From assembly GCF_963678635.1 (NCBI RefSeq), contig NC_087065.1:65133374-65197373 (forward strand): a DNA stretch of 64,000 bases. The letters are read 5' to 3'. Both the position numbers and the translations under genes were made by a program. The notes under the pieces were generated by a model. That model was not told where the DNA came from and did not search any database. It saw nothing but the letters and a program-made list of their open reading frames with translations. This document shows, piece by piece, positions 43,154-54,509 of this stretch. This DNA is from Symsagittifera roscoffensis (taxonomy: Eukaryota; Xenacoelomorpha; Acoela; Convolutidae). Every line of letters begins with the position of its first letter. Within the stretch, counting starts at the first letter, position 1.

Positions 43154-44701
43154 TTAGAGTCTGTATCTCGCCTTTGAGTACGTCTTCATGACCCTCATCT
43201 GACTATTCAGCTCGTTGGGCTGGTGTGTGTCTTCTCCCATCTTAAAGCACCAAATTTTCGCCAGCGGCTGTGTTTCTTGCTTGAACGGCTGAAGATCAGT
43301 CCTGACTACCTCTTTTTGTGGCAACAGACTTATCGACCGCTTCGATACCGCTATTGTCTCCAAATCATCCGCTGCGTTGTCAAAGACTCTTTCGCTTGGT
43401 ATAAGGTAGCGATCACTGTCAGGATCCTGGTACACCTCTCTGTCCAGATCCCTTGCACGAGTTTCTACTAGTAGTGTGTGGATTGCAAATTCTGACAGTT
43501 CTGATCCCGAGCTCGAGTTCCTGTCTGAATAGGTGTCAATTCCTGAGTTTTGGGAATTGTCATTTGTTGAAGAGTTTGTGATGGAGTCTGCACGCTCCTC
43601 CAGATCATGTCTGTGCCTTCTTCGCATCAATCTGAACTCCTTGTTCTCCAGGTCTTGTTTCTCATCAGGAATTTTTTCATCTATCTCAGACTCCCCGGAC
43701 AAACTTTCTTGTCCCGGGTGTTGATCTTGTGCTCGCTGGCTCTTCTCATCGTTCATCTCCCCGGACAAACAGTCTTGTGGCAGGTTTTGTTCAACCTTTT
43801 CACATTCTTTATCCTGGTCCACAAAGGTGACGGTTTTCCTTCGCGTAATGCTTCCCTGTTCTTTCCGTCCGTAAGAAGTACTGGTTAAAATCTCGTGGGG
43901 TATTGAGGATACTAGTTGCTGAACTATTGTCCTACAATCCCTCTCGTTCTTTTCGTGCTTGATCTTCACCTTCTCACTGACTGTTAGCGATGCCACTGCT
44001 GCTATCCACTCGGGGTCATCTCTGGTCACTTCTCTTTCTAACAATCCACCCAGCATCCGCATCACTTGCGATGTGACCTGCACCGTTTTATCCAATAATG
44101 AGAGGCTGTTTATGTTCATGCGAGAGAGTTCTTGCTGGACCAGATTCGAGCGCAACAACAGATCCAAGGGGACCGGGTCCTCCTTGGATAGGATCTTTAT
44201 CTCGGCCGCTTTCTCTACAGGTAACTCGGGGTGTCCTGGAATTGGATGCCCAGACTTGTCCAACCATCTCGTTAAGGGAAGCGCTTCATAGGTTTCTTTG
44301 TCCAGAAACGAGAATCCTTCCTTTATTTCTGCCTGATTGGCTTGCTTCTGTTCCAATCTTTCATAGAACTCAGTTTTCTTGCTGAGGCTGTCAGCATTCT
44401 GGTGTTTATCACGCATCTTGTGCTCGATTATCATGTGGTAGCCATTCAATCTTACTATCCATCTACCAATATAACTCTGATCCATCGAGTAGGTCTTCAA
44501 CCAGGATAACGCTCTGTTGTCTACGCGTAACTTAAAGGGAGCGCTCCCCAAGTATGCGCGGTATTTTTCCACAAATGTGACTACTGCAAACATTTCTGCT
44601 TTTGGTGCACCATATTTCATCTCAGTGTCACTCAAGACCTTGCTGCCGTATGCAATGGGACGAAGAACCATTCTTCCATTCCATTCTTGCTCCTGATGCA
44701 A
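43154..44701 (-). pseudogene. RNase H and linker of Pol, element II
   Basis: A 515-codon frame begins in RNase H: KYGAPKAEMFAVV (Glu), LRVDNRALSWL (Asp) and DKHQNADSLSK (final Asp). The first Asp (VLDTDAS) lies just upstream across an in-frame TAG. It then runs through a 330-residue acidic linker with repeated 'CLSGE/SLSGES' pieces to the pre-integrase segment. The linker is unusually long for Ty3/Gypsy but matches element I. Confidence 0.85.
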
Positions 44702-44743
44702 TATTCCTGAGATGGTTACTACCGATGCGTCTGTGTCGAGAAC

Positions 44744-45918
44744 CTACATGCCCTTTTCTGTAGGCATGCCTAGCACTGGCGCTTCGCAAAGTTCCCGCTT
44801 TATGTTCTCGAAGGCAACTTGTGCTTCATCGTTCCATTCGAACTTTTTCCCTTTGTTGCGCATCAGCTTCTGCATCGGATACACCTTGTCCGCATATCCT
44901 TTTATGAACTCACGGTAGTAATTGGCAAACCCTAAGAAGCTCAGGAGCTGTGTGTCCGTTCTGGGAGCCTTCCATGTCAACACTGCTTCTACTGCTTCTT
45001 TGTCCGGCCTCACACCATGCCTGTCCACCATTCTTCCCAGTTACTTGACTGAATCCCTAAGGATTTCACATTTGGATGGTTTGCACTTCAAGCCTGCTCT
45101 CTTCATGCATCCAAAGACCTCATCGAGCCGATCAATATGGTCTTCCAGGGTCGGTGTTGCTATGACTACGTCATCCACGTAACACATCACGAGATTCCCG
45201 TACTTCTTGGTCACTCTCGTCAAAGCCTGAGCCATCAGTCTTTGAAAAGTGGCCGTTGCATTGCATAAGCCAAAGGGCATCCTCTCCCACTGGTACAATC
45301 CCAATTCGCACGCGAATCCGGTTTTCTCTCTATCCTTCTTCCGCAGAGGGACCTGCCAGAAGGCAGAACCCAAGTCCAATGTGGTGAAGAACTTGGTATC
45401 ACCAAGCTTAGAGAGGCTCTCGTCTATTCACGGTATCGGGTACGCATCTTTTATCGTTACCGCGTTCAAGTAACGAAAGTCGCAACAAAACCTAAGCTGT
45501 CCCTCTTTCTTTTTTGCCATTACTACCCCGCAAGCCCATGGCAACTTCGAGGGTTCTATCATGTCGTATTCAAGCAACATTTCTATTTCCGCTCAGCACG
45601 CTTCCGACTTGTGTGGCGTCATTTGTCTTGCGCCTTCCCTATGTGGAACGGCGCCCTCTTCAAGTTCAATTTCGTGTACGACGAAGTTACAGCAACCGAT
45701 ATCCGCCTTATGTTTTGAAAATACATCTGCGTTCCGATTTAGGAGGTCCCGCAATTTTTCGAAATCTCCCTCACCTATTTTCCCTTTTAAATGTTCTATC
45801 TCTGGCAAAAGCGGTTTGTCAGATTGTAGTTCATATGACGAGGGGCGTTCCGGAAAATTCGAGCAGCTTGATAAGCCGTCGTCCGTTTCGGATTTCATTG
45901 AAAACAATTTATGAATAG
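44744..45918 (-). pseudogene. Reverse transcriptase, element II
   Basis: Motifs in order: LRFCCDFRYLN (near 45480), TLDLGSAFWQVPL (catalytic Asp), MPFGLCNATATF, VMCYVDDVVIATP (YVDD), KCEILRD, then LLSFLGFANYYREFIKGYA and KKFEWNDEAQ. Breaks are single stops: TGA in 'YPIP*IDE' (consistent with CGA to TGA), TAA after ILRDSVK, and TAG after PTEKGM. Otherwise the sequence is well preserved. Confidence 0.92.
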
Positions 45919-45993
45919 ATTTTAATTCATTAATCCTCTTTAAAATTTTATCTTTATTGGCATGATAAGGACAGTCTTTCACACTATGTTTCT

Positions 45994-47928
45994 TCAAGTT
46001 TTGCGTCTCCTCATCGGCAAAGCGTAACCAAGCTTCTTTCCACGCTGGATTGAAACCGTGGTGTCCAGTGTGCTCAATAACACACTGACACACAGTCCGT
46101 TTCGCGTTACCGAGAAGCTCCGCCCTAAAATCACCGAACTCTGACTGTTTGGATTCGGTACTAAACAAACCTGTTTACTACCGCTTAACGAATTTAGATT
46201 TCTCATTCTAAAAATTGCCACCACAGCTTGTCCTGGCTGTAGTTTTACTTTTCTCTCTAAAAAAATTGGTATCTTGTTTTCGTCTGTTATTATCCTATTA
46301 ATTGGTTTCTTAATATACTTCCGGTCCGGGTTTCTAATCCGTATCAGACCGTTGTTCAAGTCAATCATCACGTCAAAATTCCTGACGAAATCTCTGCCCA
46401 AGATGAATTGGTCGGCGTCGTCCAAATTTTCTACCACCAGGAAGCTCATCCAAAGATCCCGTCCTCCCATGTGGAGAACCGTTATTGGTGTTCTTCCGGC
46501 TACGTAGATCGCTCCTCGATTGGCGGCGGCCAGTCGGAGATTCGGTGGAATTAGATCTTCCCTCGTGAAGCCCATTCTTTCCCAAGTTTTTATCGGCATC
46601 ACACTCACTACCGCTCCTGTGTCCAGAAGCCCTGTGACTCCAATTTTCGTCCCGTTGGTGTCGAGCAGATGTGCGGTCATATCTGCTTCATACCCAATGT
46701 GTACTGCATCTTGTTCCATCATGGCGTCGTGGCCTATCCTGCGGACTTTGAGTTCATCTTCACCCAAATAGATCTGCCCTATCTGGTCACTGTCTGTTGT
46801 TACATAAGTCCTAGTGTAGATACTGATCCCATCCACGTTCAGCATCACTTGATACGGCCCATAGACCTCCAGGTAGCGTCCATGAAGTTTCTTTGTGCAA
46901 GGGCCACCCGTTGTTAGTAGTGCTCGCACAGCTCTTGACTCAGTGCGTGGCTCCACCTGCCTCAGATAATCTGCATATGTGTCCAAATGCATCAAAGTGA
47001 ACTCGGATGGTTCACTCAGATTTCTGATTACCTGGTGTCCAGCCACTGAAATTATCGACTGTATCTTGCTTCCTTGTGGCACCATACTGAACCTCTGACC
47101 GGAGATCACATTAAGTTTCATGCTCAAACTGCTTGGTGCTTTAGTCTCTTCGAGCTCCGTTGCTTCGAAGGTATTCAGTTGCTCCTGTAGTTTCTCATTC
47201 TCCAGTTCGAGTTTCACTTTTTGTTCGATCTCTTTCGTCACCAGTTCTTGCTGCACTCTATTTAGAGCATCCCTTGCGGCTGCCCTATAATCGATCTTGA
47301 AGTCATCGGCCGCAGTCACTGGTTCCGGTTCACGTGTCTCTTCAGTTACCGCTTGCATTTTCTTCGTCGCCAGCTCTTGCGGTTTGTCTTTTCTGCTCGC
47401 CTCCGCTTCACTCAACAGGCGAGCCTTGCTGGCTTTCACTCCTGATAAAGCTTCCTCATGCCTTGGATGCTTGATGTCTGCCACTGGATCCCAGAATTGC
47501 GGACAGTCTGATTTAAAATGACCTTCCAAGTTGCAAAAGAAACACCTCGGGCCGAATTTCGCAATTACTCCTCTCATGAAATCCTCATGGTCCAATTCTG
47601 ACGCATCTTCGTCCTCGAGGCTAAAACCTATTGCTTTCATGCCTTGTTTGTAAGTTGGGCATGCCGACACATGATGGTCTGTTGAACTGCAATTGGCACA
47701 AGAGCGTCTCTTGTCCATGTCATCCCTCGGTTTGTACCAGTTGTTCCCATGGTTTGCTGGCCCATTGTTAAAATTGCCATAATTGTTCTTATAGTATCCA
47801 GATCTCGAAGGAGGTTTCACCAAAAGATTTTCTTTTGACTTGAGCCTCAACTCCTCTGGTGTTGGCGCATTGGTTGATAGTGGTGTGTAATGCGTTGCCA
47901 GCATTGTCCGAAGTTCATCATTTTTCAC
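45994..47928 (-). pseudogene. Nucleocapsid and protease region of Gag-Pol, element II
   Basis: A 644-codon frame. Near the N-terminus it has two intact CCHC knuckles, CANCSSTDHHVSAC and CFFCNLEGHFKSDC. A Lys/Glu-rich coiled-coil segment follows. Then comes the retropepsin motif LLDTGAVVSVMP (about residue 430), with ILGRDFVRNFDVMID downstream. At its start the frame overlaps the Gag stop by 4 nt. Comparison with element I (FIDVVRSDDLRTML) shows the ancestral frame was continuous (LIDGVKNDELRTML), so this is a 1-nt indel and not a programmed site. Confidence 0.85.
46341..47396. repeat. Donor copy of duplicated pol segment (1056 bp)
   Basis: Identical, as far as I compared, to 49967-51022 at a constant offset of 3626. 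This is the native location, in the protease/nucleocapsid region. Confidence 0.93.
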
Positions 47929-48527
47929 ACCATCGATGAGGCTACTGCCAGGTTCATCCTTCGGTTTGACTCATCCGGTTGGCTGCGTCTTCTCAGCATT
48001 TCCAAGTCGTCTAGAAATTTGTCTATCGTTTCATCCTCTCGTTGCCTCCGTTTCTCGAAGCGCATCATCGCCTGGTGCCCCTGCATCCCTGATCCAAAAC
48101 GGTGTAACAAAATTTCGAAGATTTTCTCGGCTGTGTCACGCTGATATTGCTTCTTGGCCATGACACAGTTCAGGGCTGTCCCTTCCAAGCTGCTGGTGAG
48201 CGCACTGCATTCTTGTCTTTCCGACAAGTCCTCCTCCTCGAAATGCAGTTTCATTACCTCTATCCAGGTATCAATCCAGCCATCTGATTCGTCTTTATAG
48301 CATCTTGGTTTCTTGAAGACTCTTCTGGACTTCTCACTGCGTTCATTGGTTCTGGATAACCTTGTAAGGAATGTCTCTAAAGACCTGTTTAGGGGTTCAA
48401 AGGCTGTGGCCATTGCCGTAGCATCCCTTGAGTGTCCCGCCTGAGTGTCCTCACACCTTGTCAAAGGCTCTGTATTCGGTGCATCCCTGCAATCCGAATC
48501 GCCGTGAGTGTTTCCTCCTTGGCCCAC
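47925..48527 (-). pseudogene. Gag capsid-like core, element II
   Basis: Contains WIDTWIEVMKLHFEEED, TALNCVMAKKQ and MMRFEKRRQREDETIDKFLDDLEMLRRR, the pattern of the retrotrans_gag (capsid) domain. It is colinear with 23646-23963 of element I. It ends in a 1-nt frameshift at the nucleocapsid boundary. Confidence 0.8.
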
Positions 48528-48748
48528 ATGACTCCTCCCTGGGCTCGCATGTCTCCTGTTACCGGAATCACTTCTCCCAGTCGCATGTGTGCCTTGCGTT
48601 GGTCGTTCGTTAGAGGTCTATCTGTTCCCCGTTGAACTTGCTCTACCGTTCGGGCCCCATGTTCTATAGTTCCTTGTGGCATAGCCTGATGAACTGCCCC
48701 TACCTCTAGTGGATCCATATGTCCTCCTCCTTTGATGGTCATTGAAAT

Positions 48749-49939
48749 TCACCTTCGGCTCCCTGCTGGGACCTCCCGAGTTCGGTTCCCCTTCTTTTGG
48801 TCCACTTTTAGCCCGTCCAACCTATCCATGATAGCCTGAGTTCGCCTCTTCATCATCGCGTCTATCTTTGTGTCAAGAGTCCCAAGAGACTGCTCTTGCT
48901 GAATTCTTAACTTCTCCCAGTCGTCTCTTAAGCGTAACTCTCTCTGTTCCGCTTCTCTTGTCATTCTCGACAAGTTCTTCGCTATGTGCTCGTCCGTTCT
49001 TTCTTTCAAGCGTTTTTTGCTCCTACCAACTTCTTGTCTATTGGGGTTTATTTCTTCCCGCAGGCTTTCCCTTTCAATATGAACTGCTCTTTCTAGTTCA
49101 CTCATTCTTATGGACATCTGTTCATTTTGTTCTCCTATATTGTCCACTATGTTGTTCAAGGCTTCTTCTAGTGCTGCCCCGTTATCCATGAGTGGCGTCA
49201 CTAGTGGCAGTGTAACCCTGTCGGTCCCAGGTAGCTTCGTGCTGGTCGAGATTTGGGCCTTGACTCTCTGCCTCGACGTCTTTTCATTATCCACTTCGGG
49301 ATCCGCCAATGCGTTGCCTAGCTCTTTGTTTCTGCTCTCCCCAGTTTGCGGCTCTGAATTTGTCATAATCGCGAAGCCTCTCGACTGGCCTGGTGTGCTT
49401 ACCTCTTTGCTTATCGTTCTCACCACACCAAATTTGTCCATGGGTCCAGTCTCTCTTTCGACGTATGCCTCATTCCCCTGGGTCGAACTATTGAGTCTGA
49501 CTTGAGATCCAAAATCCACTTGCTCGTCTTCGTCCTCTTCTTCCTCCTGGGATTCACCTTCCTTTCCTGTGCCCACTCCCATGGTGAATGGAAAGATGTT
49601 TCCTAAGGTGTTCCTCATTCTTTCTGAGAACGATGAGGACGTTGTTTTTTTCTCAGTCCCGCCTGCCGTCATGGTGTTGTCTGTTGGAGATTTTCTAGTT
49701 GCCACTATTTCAGTTGAAATGTCGGACAGTTCCGACATCTCCTCTCGATCCAATGTCCCGGTGGAAGTGGCAAAATCATGGCATTGTTCTACCGGAGTAG
49801 ATTCACTCGCTAGCCTTCTGCCTCTCCCTTCCAGTCCATGTACTTCCTGGTTATCATTCCTGGCCTGGTCCGTATTGACCTCCATTTCTAACATTTCTTT
49901 TCTCTCTTCTAAGGTCTTCTGACTCCTCGTTTCAACCAT
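48749..49939 (-). pseudogene. Gag N-terminal region, element II (downstream copy)
   Basis: A 396-codon frame from MVETRSQKTLEERKE. It is charged, with predicted coiled coil (EQNEQMSIRMSELERAVHIERESLREE). It ends at a TGA after PAGSRR; the basic Arg/Gly-rich continuation (KRRRTYGSTRGRG-like) is in another frame at about 48530-48740. The first 95 residues repeat the upstream copy because of the 279-bp duplication. Confidence 0.7.
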
Positions 49940-49966
49940 TCTGCCTGAAACCGTCTCCCCTTTGTC

Positions 49967-51022
49967 GTATCAGACCGTTGTTCAAGTCAATCATCACGTC
50001 AAAATTCCTGACGAAATCTCTGCCCAAGATGAATTGGTCGGCGTCGTCCAAATTTTCTACCACCAGGAAGCTCATCCAAAGATCCCGTCCTCCCATGTGG
50101 AGAACCGTTATTGGTGTTCTTCCGGCTACGTAGATCGCTCCTCGATTGGCGGCGGCCAGTCGGAGATTCGGTGGAATTAGATCTTCCCTCGTGAAGCCCA
50201 TTCTTTCCCAAGTTTTTATCGGCATCACACTCACTACCGCTCCTGTGTCCAGAAGCCCTGTGACTCCAATTTTCGTCCCGTTGGTGTCGAGCAGATGTGC
50301 GGTCATATCTGCTTCATACCCAATGTGTACTGCATCTTGTTCCATCATGGCGTCGTGGCCTATCCTGCGGACTTTGAGTTCATCTTCACCCAAATAGATC
50401 TGCCCTATCTGGTCACTGTCTGTTGTTACATAAGTCCTAGTGTAGATACTGATCCCATCCACGTTCAGCATCACTTGATACGGCCCATAGACCTCCAGGT
50501 AGCGTCCATGAAGTTTCTTTGTGCAAGGGCCACCCGTTGTTAGTAGTGCTCGCACAGCTCTTGACTCAGTGCGTGGCTCCACCTGCCTCAGATAATCTGC
50601 ATATGTGTCCAAATGCATCAAAGTGAACTCGGATGGTTCACTCAGATTTCTGATTACCTGGTGTCCAGCCACTGAAATTATCGACTGTATCTTGCTTCCT
50701 TGTGGCACCATACTGAACCTCTGACCGGAGATCACATTAAGTTTCATGCTCAAACTGCTTGGTGCTTTAGTCTCTTCGAGCTCCGTTGCTTCGAAGGTAT
50801 TCAGTTGCTCCTGTAGTTTCTCATTCTCCAGTTCGAGTTTCACTTTTTGTTCGATCTCTTTCGTCACCAGTTCTTGCTGCACTCTATTTAGAGCATCCCT
50901 TGCGGCTGCCCTATAATCGATCTTGAAGTCATCGGCCGCAGTCACTGGTTCCGGTTCACGTGTCTCTTCAGTTACCGCTTGCATTTTCTTCGTCGCCAGC
51001 TCTTGCGGTTTGTCTTTTCTGC
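49967..51022 (-). repeat. Pol fragment inserted into gag
   Basis: A copy of 46341-47396 (nucleocapsid linker plus protease up to NNGLI) lies in the same orientation inside gag. It is flanked by a 279-bp direct repeat of gag sequence (49689-49967 and 51024-51302). It disrupts gag. Confidence 0.92.
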
Positions 51023-51023
51023 G

Positions 51024-51421
51024 GATTTTCTAGTTGCCACTATTTCAGTTGAAATGTCGGACAGTTCCGACATCTCCTCTCGATCCAATGTCCCGGTGGA
51101 AGTGGCAAAATCATGGCATTGTTCTACCGGAGTAGATTCACTCGCTAGCCTTCTGCCTCTCCCTTCCAGTCCATGTACTTCCTGGTTATCATTCCTGGCC
51201 TGGTCCGTATTGACCTCCATTTCTAACATTTCTTTTCTCTCTTCTAAGGTCTTCTGACTCCTCGTTTCAACCATTCTGCCTGAAACCGTCTCCCCTTTGT
51301 CGGTCCGGGCTCGTTTGATCCGATCCACAAAAGGGTCGGTCATTGTTTTTCTTTGTTTTTTAGGTAATAATTTCCTAGAGCTATTACCTTGTTTAGGAAT
51401 CCTTGACTTGTCTAAACTCAT
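51024..51421 (-). pseudogene. Gag N-terminus, element II (upstream copy)
   Basis: The first ATG at 51421 gives MSLDKSRIPKQGNSSRKLLPKKQRK, a basic N-terminus. MVETRSQKTLEE and EIVATRKS follow, after which the inserted pol fragment interrupts the frame. Without the insertion it would continue directly into the sequence downstream of 49688. Confidence 0.65.
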
Positions 51422-51454
51422 TCTCAATTTGTCATTCTCAATCTGAATTCTCAA

Positions 51455-52215
51455 TTTCTCAATTTTTAAGGCCTATATACTCAATTCGATTGCTAGTGAC
51501 CTTATAGTTTGACTACTATTAATAATGACACAACACAATAAATTTCACAAGATTCTATAAAATAGTGACCACGAATCCCTGTATGTTATCAGAGTACAGT
51601 TTGTATATAATTTACTCACACTAACCGATTATCGTTCGTAAGTTTTGAGAACTAGCACAATATAATGTTATCATTCAATTTAAAAGATAGCGTATTCACT
51701 ACCTAATCAAGCACAAATTATGTTGATTTAAAATCACAAACAAAAAAAATATATATAATGACAGAATATAAATACCTCTATAAAAAAAACATATGTGTAT
51801 TGTACTTTTAGTCGGTCGCAGTACAATAGTCGAACTTGTTTTTTTAAAGAAAAAGCTTTCCCTGCTTGGTGCTGCACCAAACAGACAAAAGTTTCAAGGC
51901 ATTAATTTTCTCAAGTGGGCGTCTATTGCACCCACCGAGTACTCTGTTACCTATCTGCCTTCGGATTGCCCGAGCTAGACCTACTAAAATCCTCAGGGCA
52001 GTCACTTTTCACAAAAAAGTATTGGGTTTCAATCCCCACCAATGAATTACGCTCTTTTTGGTTTAGACTTAGTGTCGCGAATATCCGAGTTCGGACCTGT
52101 TTTGTCTCGGTCTGGTTTTTATTGAAAGGCAAGTTACCAGTGCAGTCACTGATTCCTAGCCTGTCTGCTAATAACCTTATACCTCTCACTGTAGACTTTC
52201 TTCTGTTTACTTAAG
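51455..52215 (-). other. Leader of element II, gag-proximal part
   Basis: AT-rich and noncoding. No gene, promoter or RNA gene recognised on either strand. Confidence 0.5.
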
Positions 52216-52560
52216 TTCTGTAATAAAATAATACCCCTCCGGATTGGCAAAAGTAGGACCCTTCCGAATTGGCAAAAATAGGACCCTTCCGAATTGGCAA
52301 AAAGTAGGACCCTTCCGGATCGGCAAAATTTAGACCCCTCTGGTTTGGCAAAATTTAGACCCCTCCGGATTGGGACCCCTCTGCGTTAGCGAATATAAGA
52401 CCCCTCTGGATTGGGACCGCTCTGAGTTAGCGAAAATAAGACCCCTCCGGATTGGGACCCCTCCGAATTAGCAAATCTTAGACCCCTCCGGATTCGGAGC
52501 CCTCTGGTTTTGTAAAAGTAGCTTTTCGGAGATTTCCTTCTTTCAACCTATACCCCTCCG
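52216..52560. repeat. Leader minisatellite of element II
   Basis: About ten imperfect units of roughly 25-33 bp, core 'gacccctccggattggcaaaa', with variants such as 'acccttccgaattggcaaa' and 'cccctctgcgttagcgaa'. Scattered copies of the same core also occur at about 52620, 53190, 53900 and within the LTR ('gacccctccggattcctga'). Confidence 0.85.
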
Positions 52561-54480
52561 GATACGTTCTCCGATGCTATTTTGCTTTTTCAATTAACTA
52601 GGAAGGGTATGTTATGCTTTCCTAGACCCTTCCGGATTGAAGTTAAGCCTCTTATTTGACAACTCACGCTAAGGGTGAAGGGTCTTATCGCTAGCCTAAC
52701 TTCGGCTCGATTAAGGTTTTTCTGTGCCTTTAGCCTTTCCTTTTCGTCTAAAACAGCCTAAAGTTACTCTATTCAACCGCTGTTACCTCTTGGTAGGGGT
52801 GTACTGACTTTTCTAAAAAAAAAATTTAAAACGTGAAGGGTCTACCCTTCAAATTGGTGAATTTGCTAAAAACAATCTCAAAAACTTTTCACGCTTACTT
52901 TTTCGAAAAAATTTTGTTCCTATCAGTAAGCTCAGCTAATTTCTGATCTATTGGTACCAAGATCAACTGAATATGCCCAGTAGTTTCAAAGTTATTAACC
53001 AAAACGTCTTTTTTCTAAAGTCAAAAAGTTTGTCTCTTATAGGTTCCGCCTAACTTTTTCCACAATTCTGTTCTTTTCGACCTAAAAATTATTGATCCGA
53101 GCTCAGAAGGCCTATATTTTTCTAGTTCAATGCAAAATATTCTATCTAAAACGCTTTGGTTGAAAAAATTTGCGAAAAACTATGCTACCTAGACCCTTCC
53201 GGATTGATGAATCCACCAAATCAAACACGTTAAGTTCGATTTCTCTGCAACCCGGAAGGCTTTCGGGTAGCGGGTTTTAAAACTCGTAGATTCACTAGTG
53301 GACGTTGTCCGAACAACTATTTTTACTGTTCCAACTCAAAAATTTCAAAATTTTTTTTTTGAATTTATAGTGTTTCGCCTCTTCAAAAATCACGAAAATT
53401 CGGTTTTTGGTTCCAAAATAGTTCCAACCACTTCCGAACTAAACTTAACCGGTTCTTTATATTATGGTAGTGCAATTACGATGAAACACACTAATTTAGC
53501 ACGTTTTTCCGTTTCAAAAAAAATCGATATCTCAAAAACCGCGATTTGTGGGGGGATCAAAATATTGCTATTTTGACCCTAACAACCGGTCTACTTTCTG
53601 TGTTTTTCACTGAAAAACGGTATAGGAGTATTAATAGAGGCTATATAAATAATATATTAGTAATACTATACCCCTCCGAGTTTGTTTAATTTCCCAATTA
53701 AGGTGCTTAACTCGGATAATTTCAGTTTGGTGAAGGGTCACTACAGTGCAGCACTGTCGAGCCCCCCACAGATTACTATCTTACTTTTTGTACCAAAATG
53801 GATACAAAACTTGTTAACGATACCCAACAGTCGATTGATGTTGTCGTTGAGCCCCTTGTTGTTGCTCCTTGTACTGCTTGCCGGATCAGTCTTCTCCCAA
53901 GACCCTTCCGAATTGAGCGCATATCAGCTGACCCTTCCGGATTAAGCGCAATTTATCATTAACGTGCTTAAATGCTCAAATAATCCTACAGTACAAGCCT
54001 CACAAACGGGCTACAAAATTGATTGTAACAATTTTGACTGATATAAATGCCTGTAACAACAATATATCTATCATCAACAAATGGGAGGGTCGGATCACAT
54101 CTTGTCCGGGGGGATGATTTCTACTGATTTTTTAAACTTTTTTTACTGTTTTTGGTTTTTTCGGTTATTTTTTTAATGTTTTTTTTGTTTTTCTTGGGTA
54201 CTATACTACTTTTTGTTTGGTTTTTGTATATATCTTTAAGTGTTTTTGGTCACAAATCTCTCAGGGAACGAGGGGATGGCCTATCCGCCCACCCTTCCTG
54301 ATTCGTGAATTTTCGGTCTTAACTAGGTTAAAAGATATTCACGGTAATCCGGAAGGCTTCCGCATTCCAAACTACCCTTCCGCCCCGGCGGTTTAGGACT
54401 ATTAAGGGCGTTAATGTGAGCATCCGCTCGGCGCGGAGTGCTCGTTAACGGTTCTGCCGGTCATAATGTTAAAAAGTAAT
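52561..54480 (-). other. Leader of element II, PBS-proximal part
   Basis: Noncoding, with repeated oligo-T/A runs and dispersed 'cccttccggatt' motifs. Short open frames at 53298-53576 and 53682-53945 have no recognisable domain. A leader of nearly 3 kb between PBS and gag is exceptionally long. Confidence 0.55.
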
Positions 54481-54497
54481 AACACCCAGGAGCGCCA
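54481..54497 (-). promoter_or_regulatory. Putative primer-binding site, element II
   Basis: On the element strand TGGCGCTCCTGGGTGTT begins with TGG, as expected for pairing to a tRNA CCA end. It lies 12 nt after the 5' LTR. The same 17 nt stand 11 nt after the LTR end of element III. I cannot name the tRNA. Confidence 0.6.
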
Positions 54498-54509
54498 TAA
54501 AAACATCTA

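Noticed and set aside
47920-47935. 4-nt overlap between Gag and the nucleocapsid-protease frame as a programmed frameshift
   Set aside because: Element I is continuous at the same place (FIDVVRSDDLRTML) and no slippery heptamer is present, so a 1-nt indel explains it.
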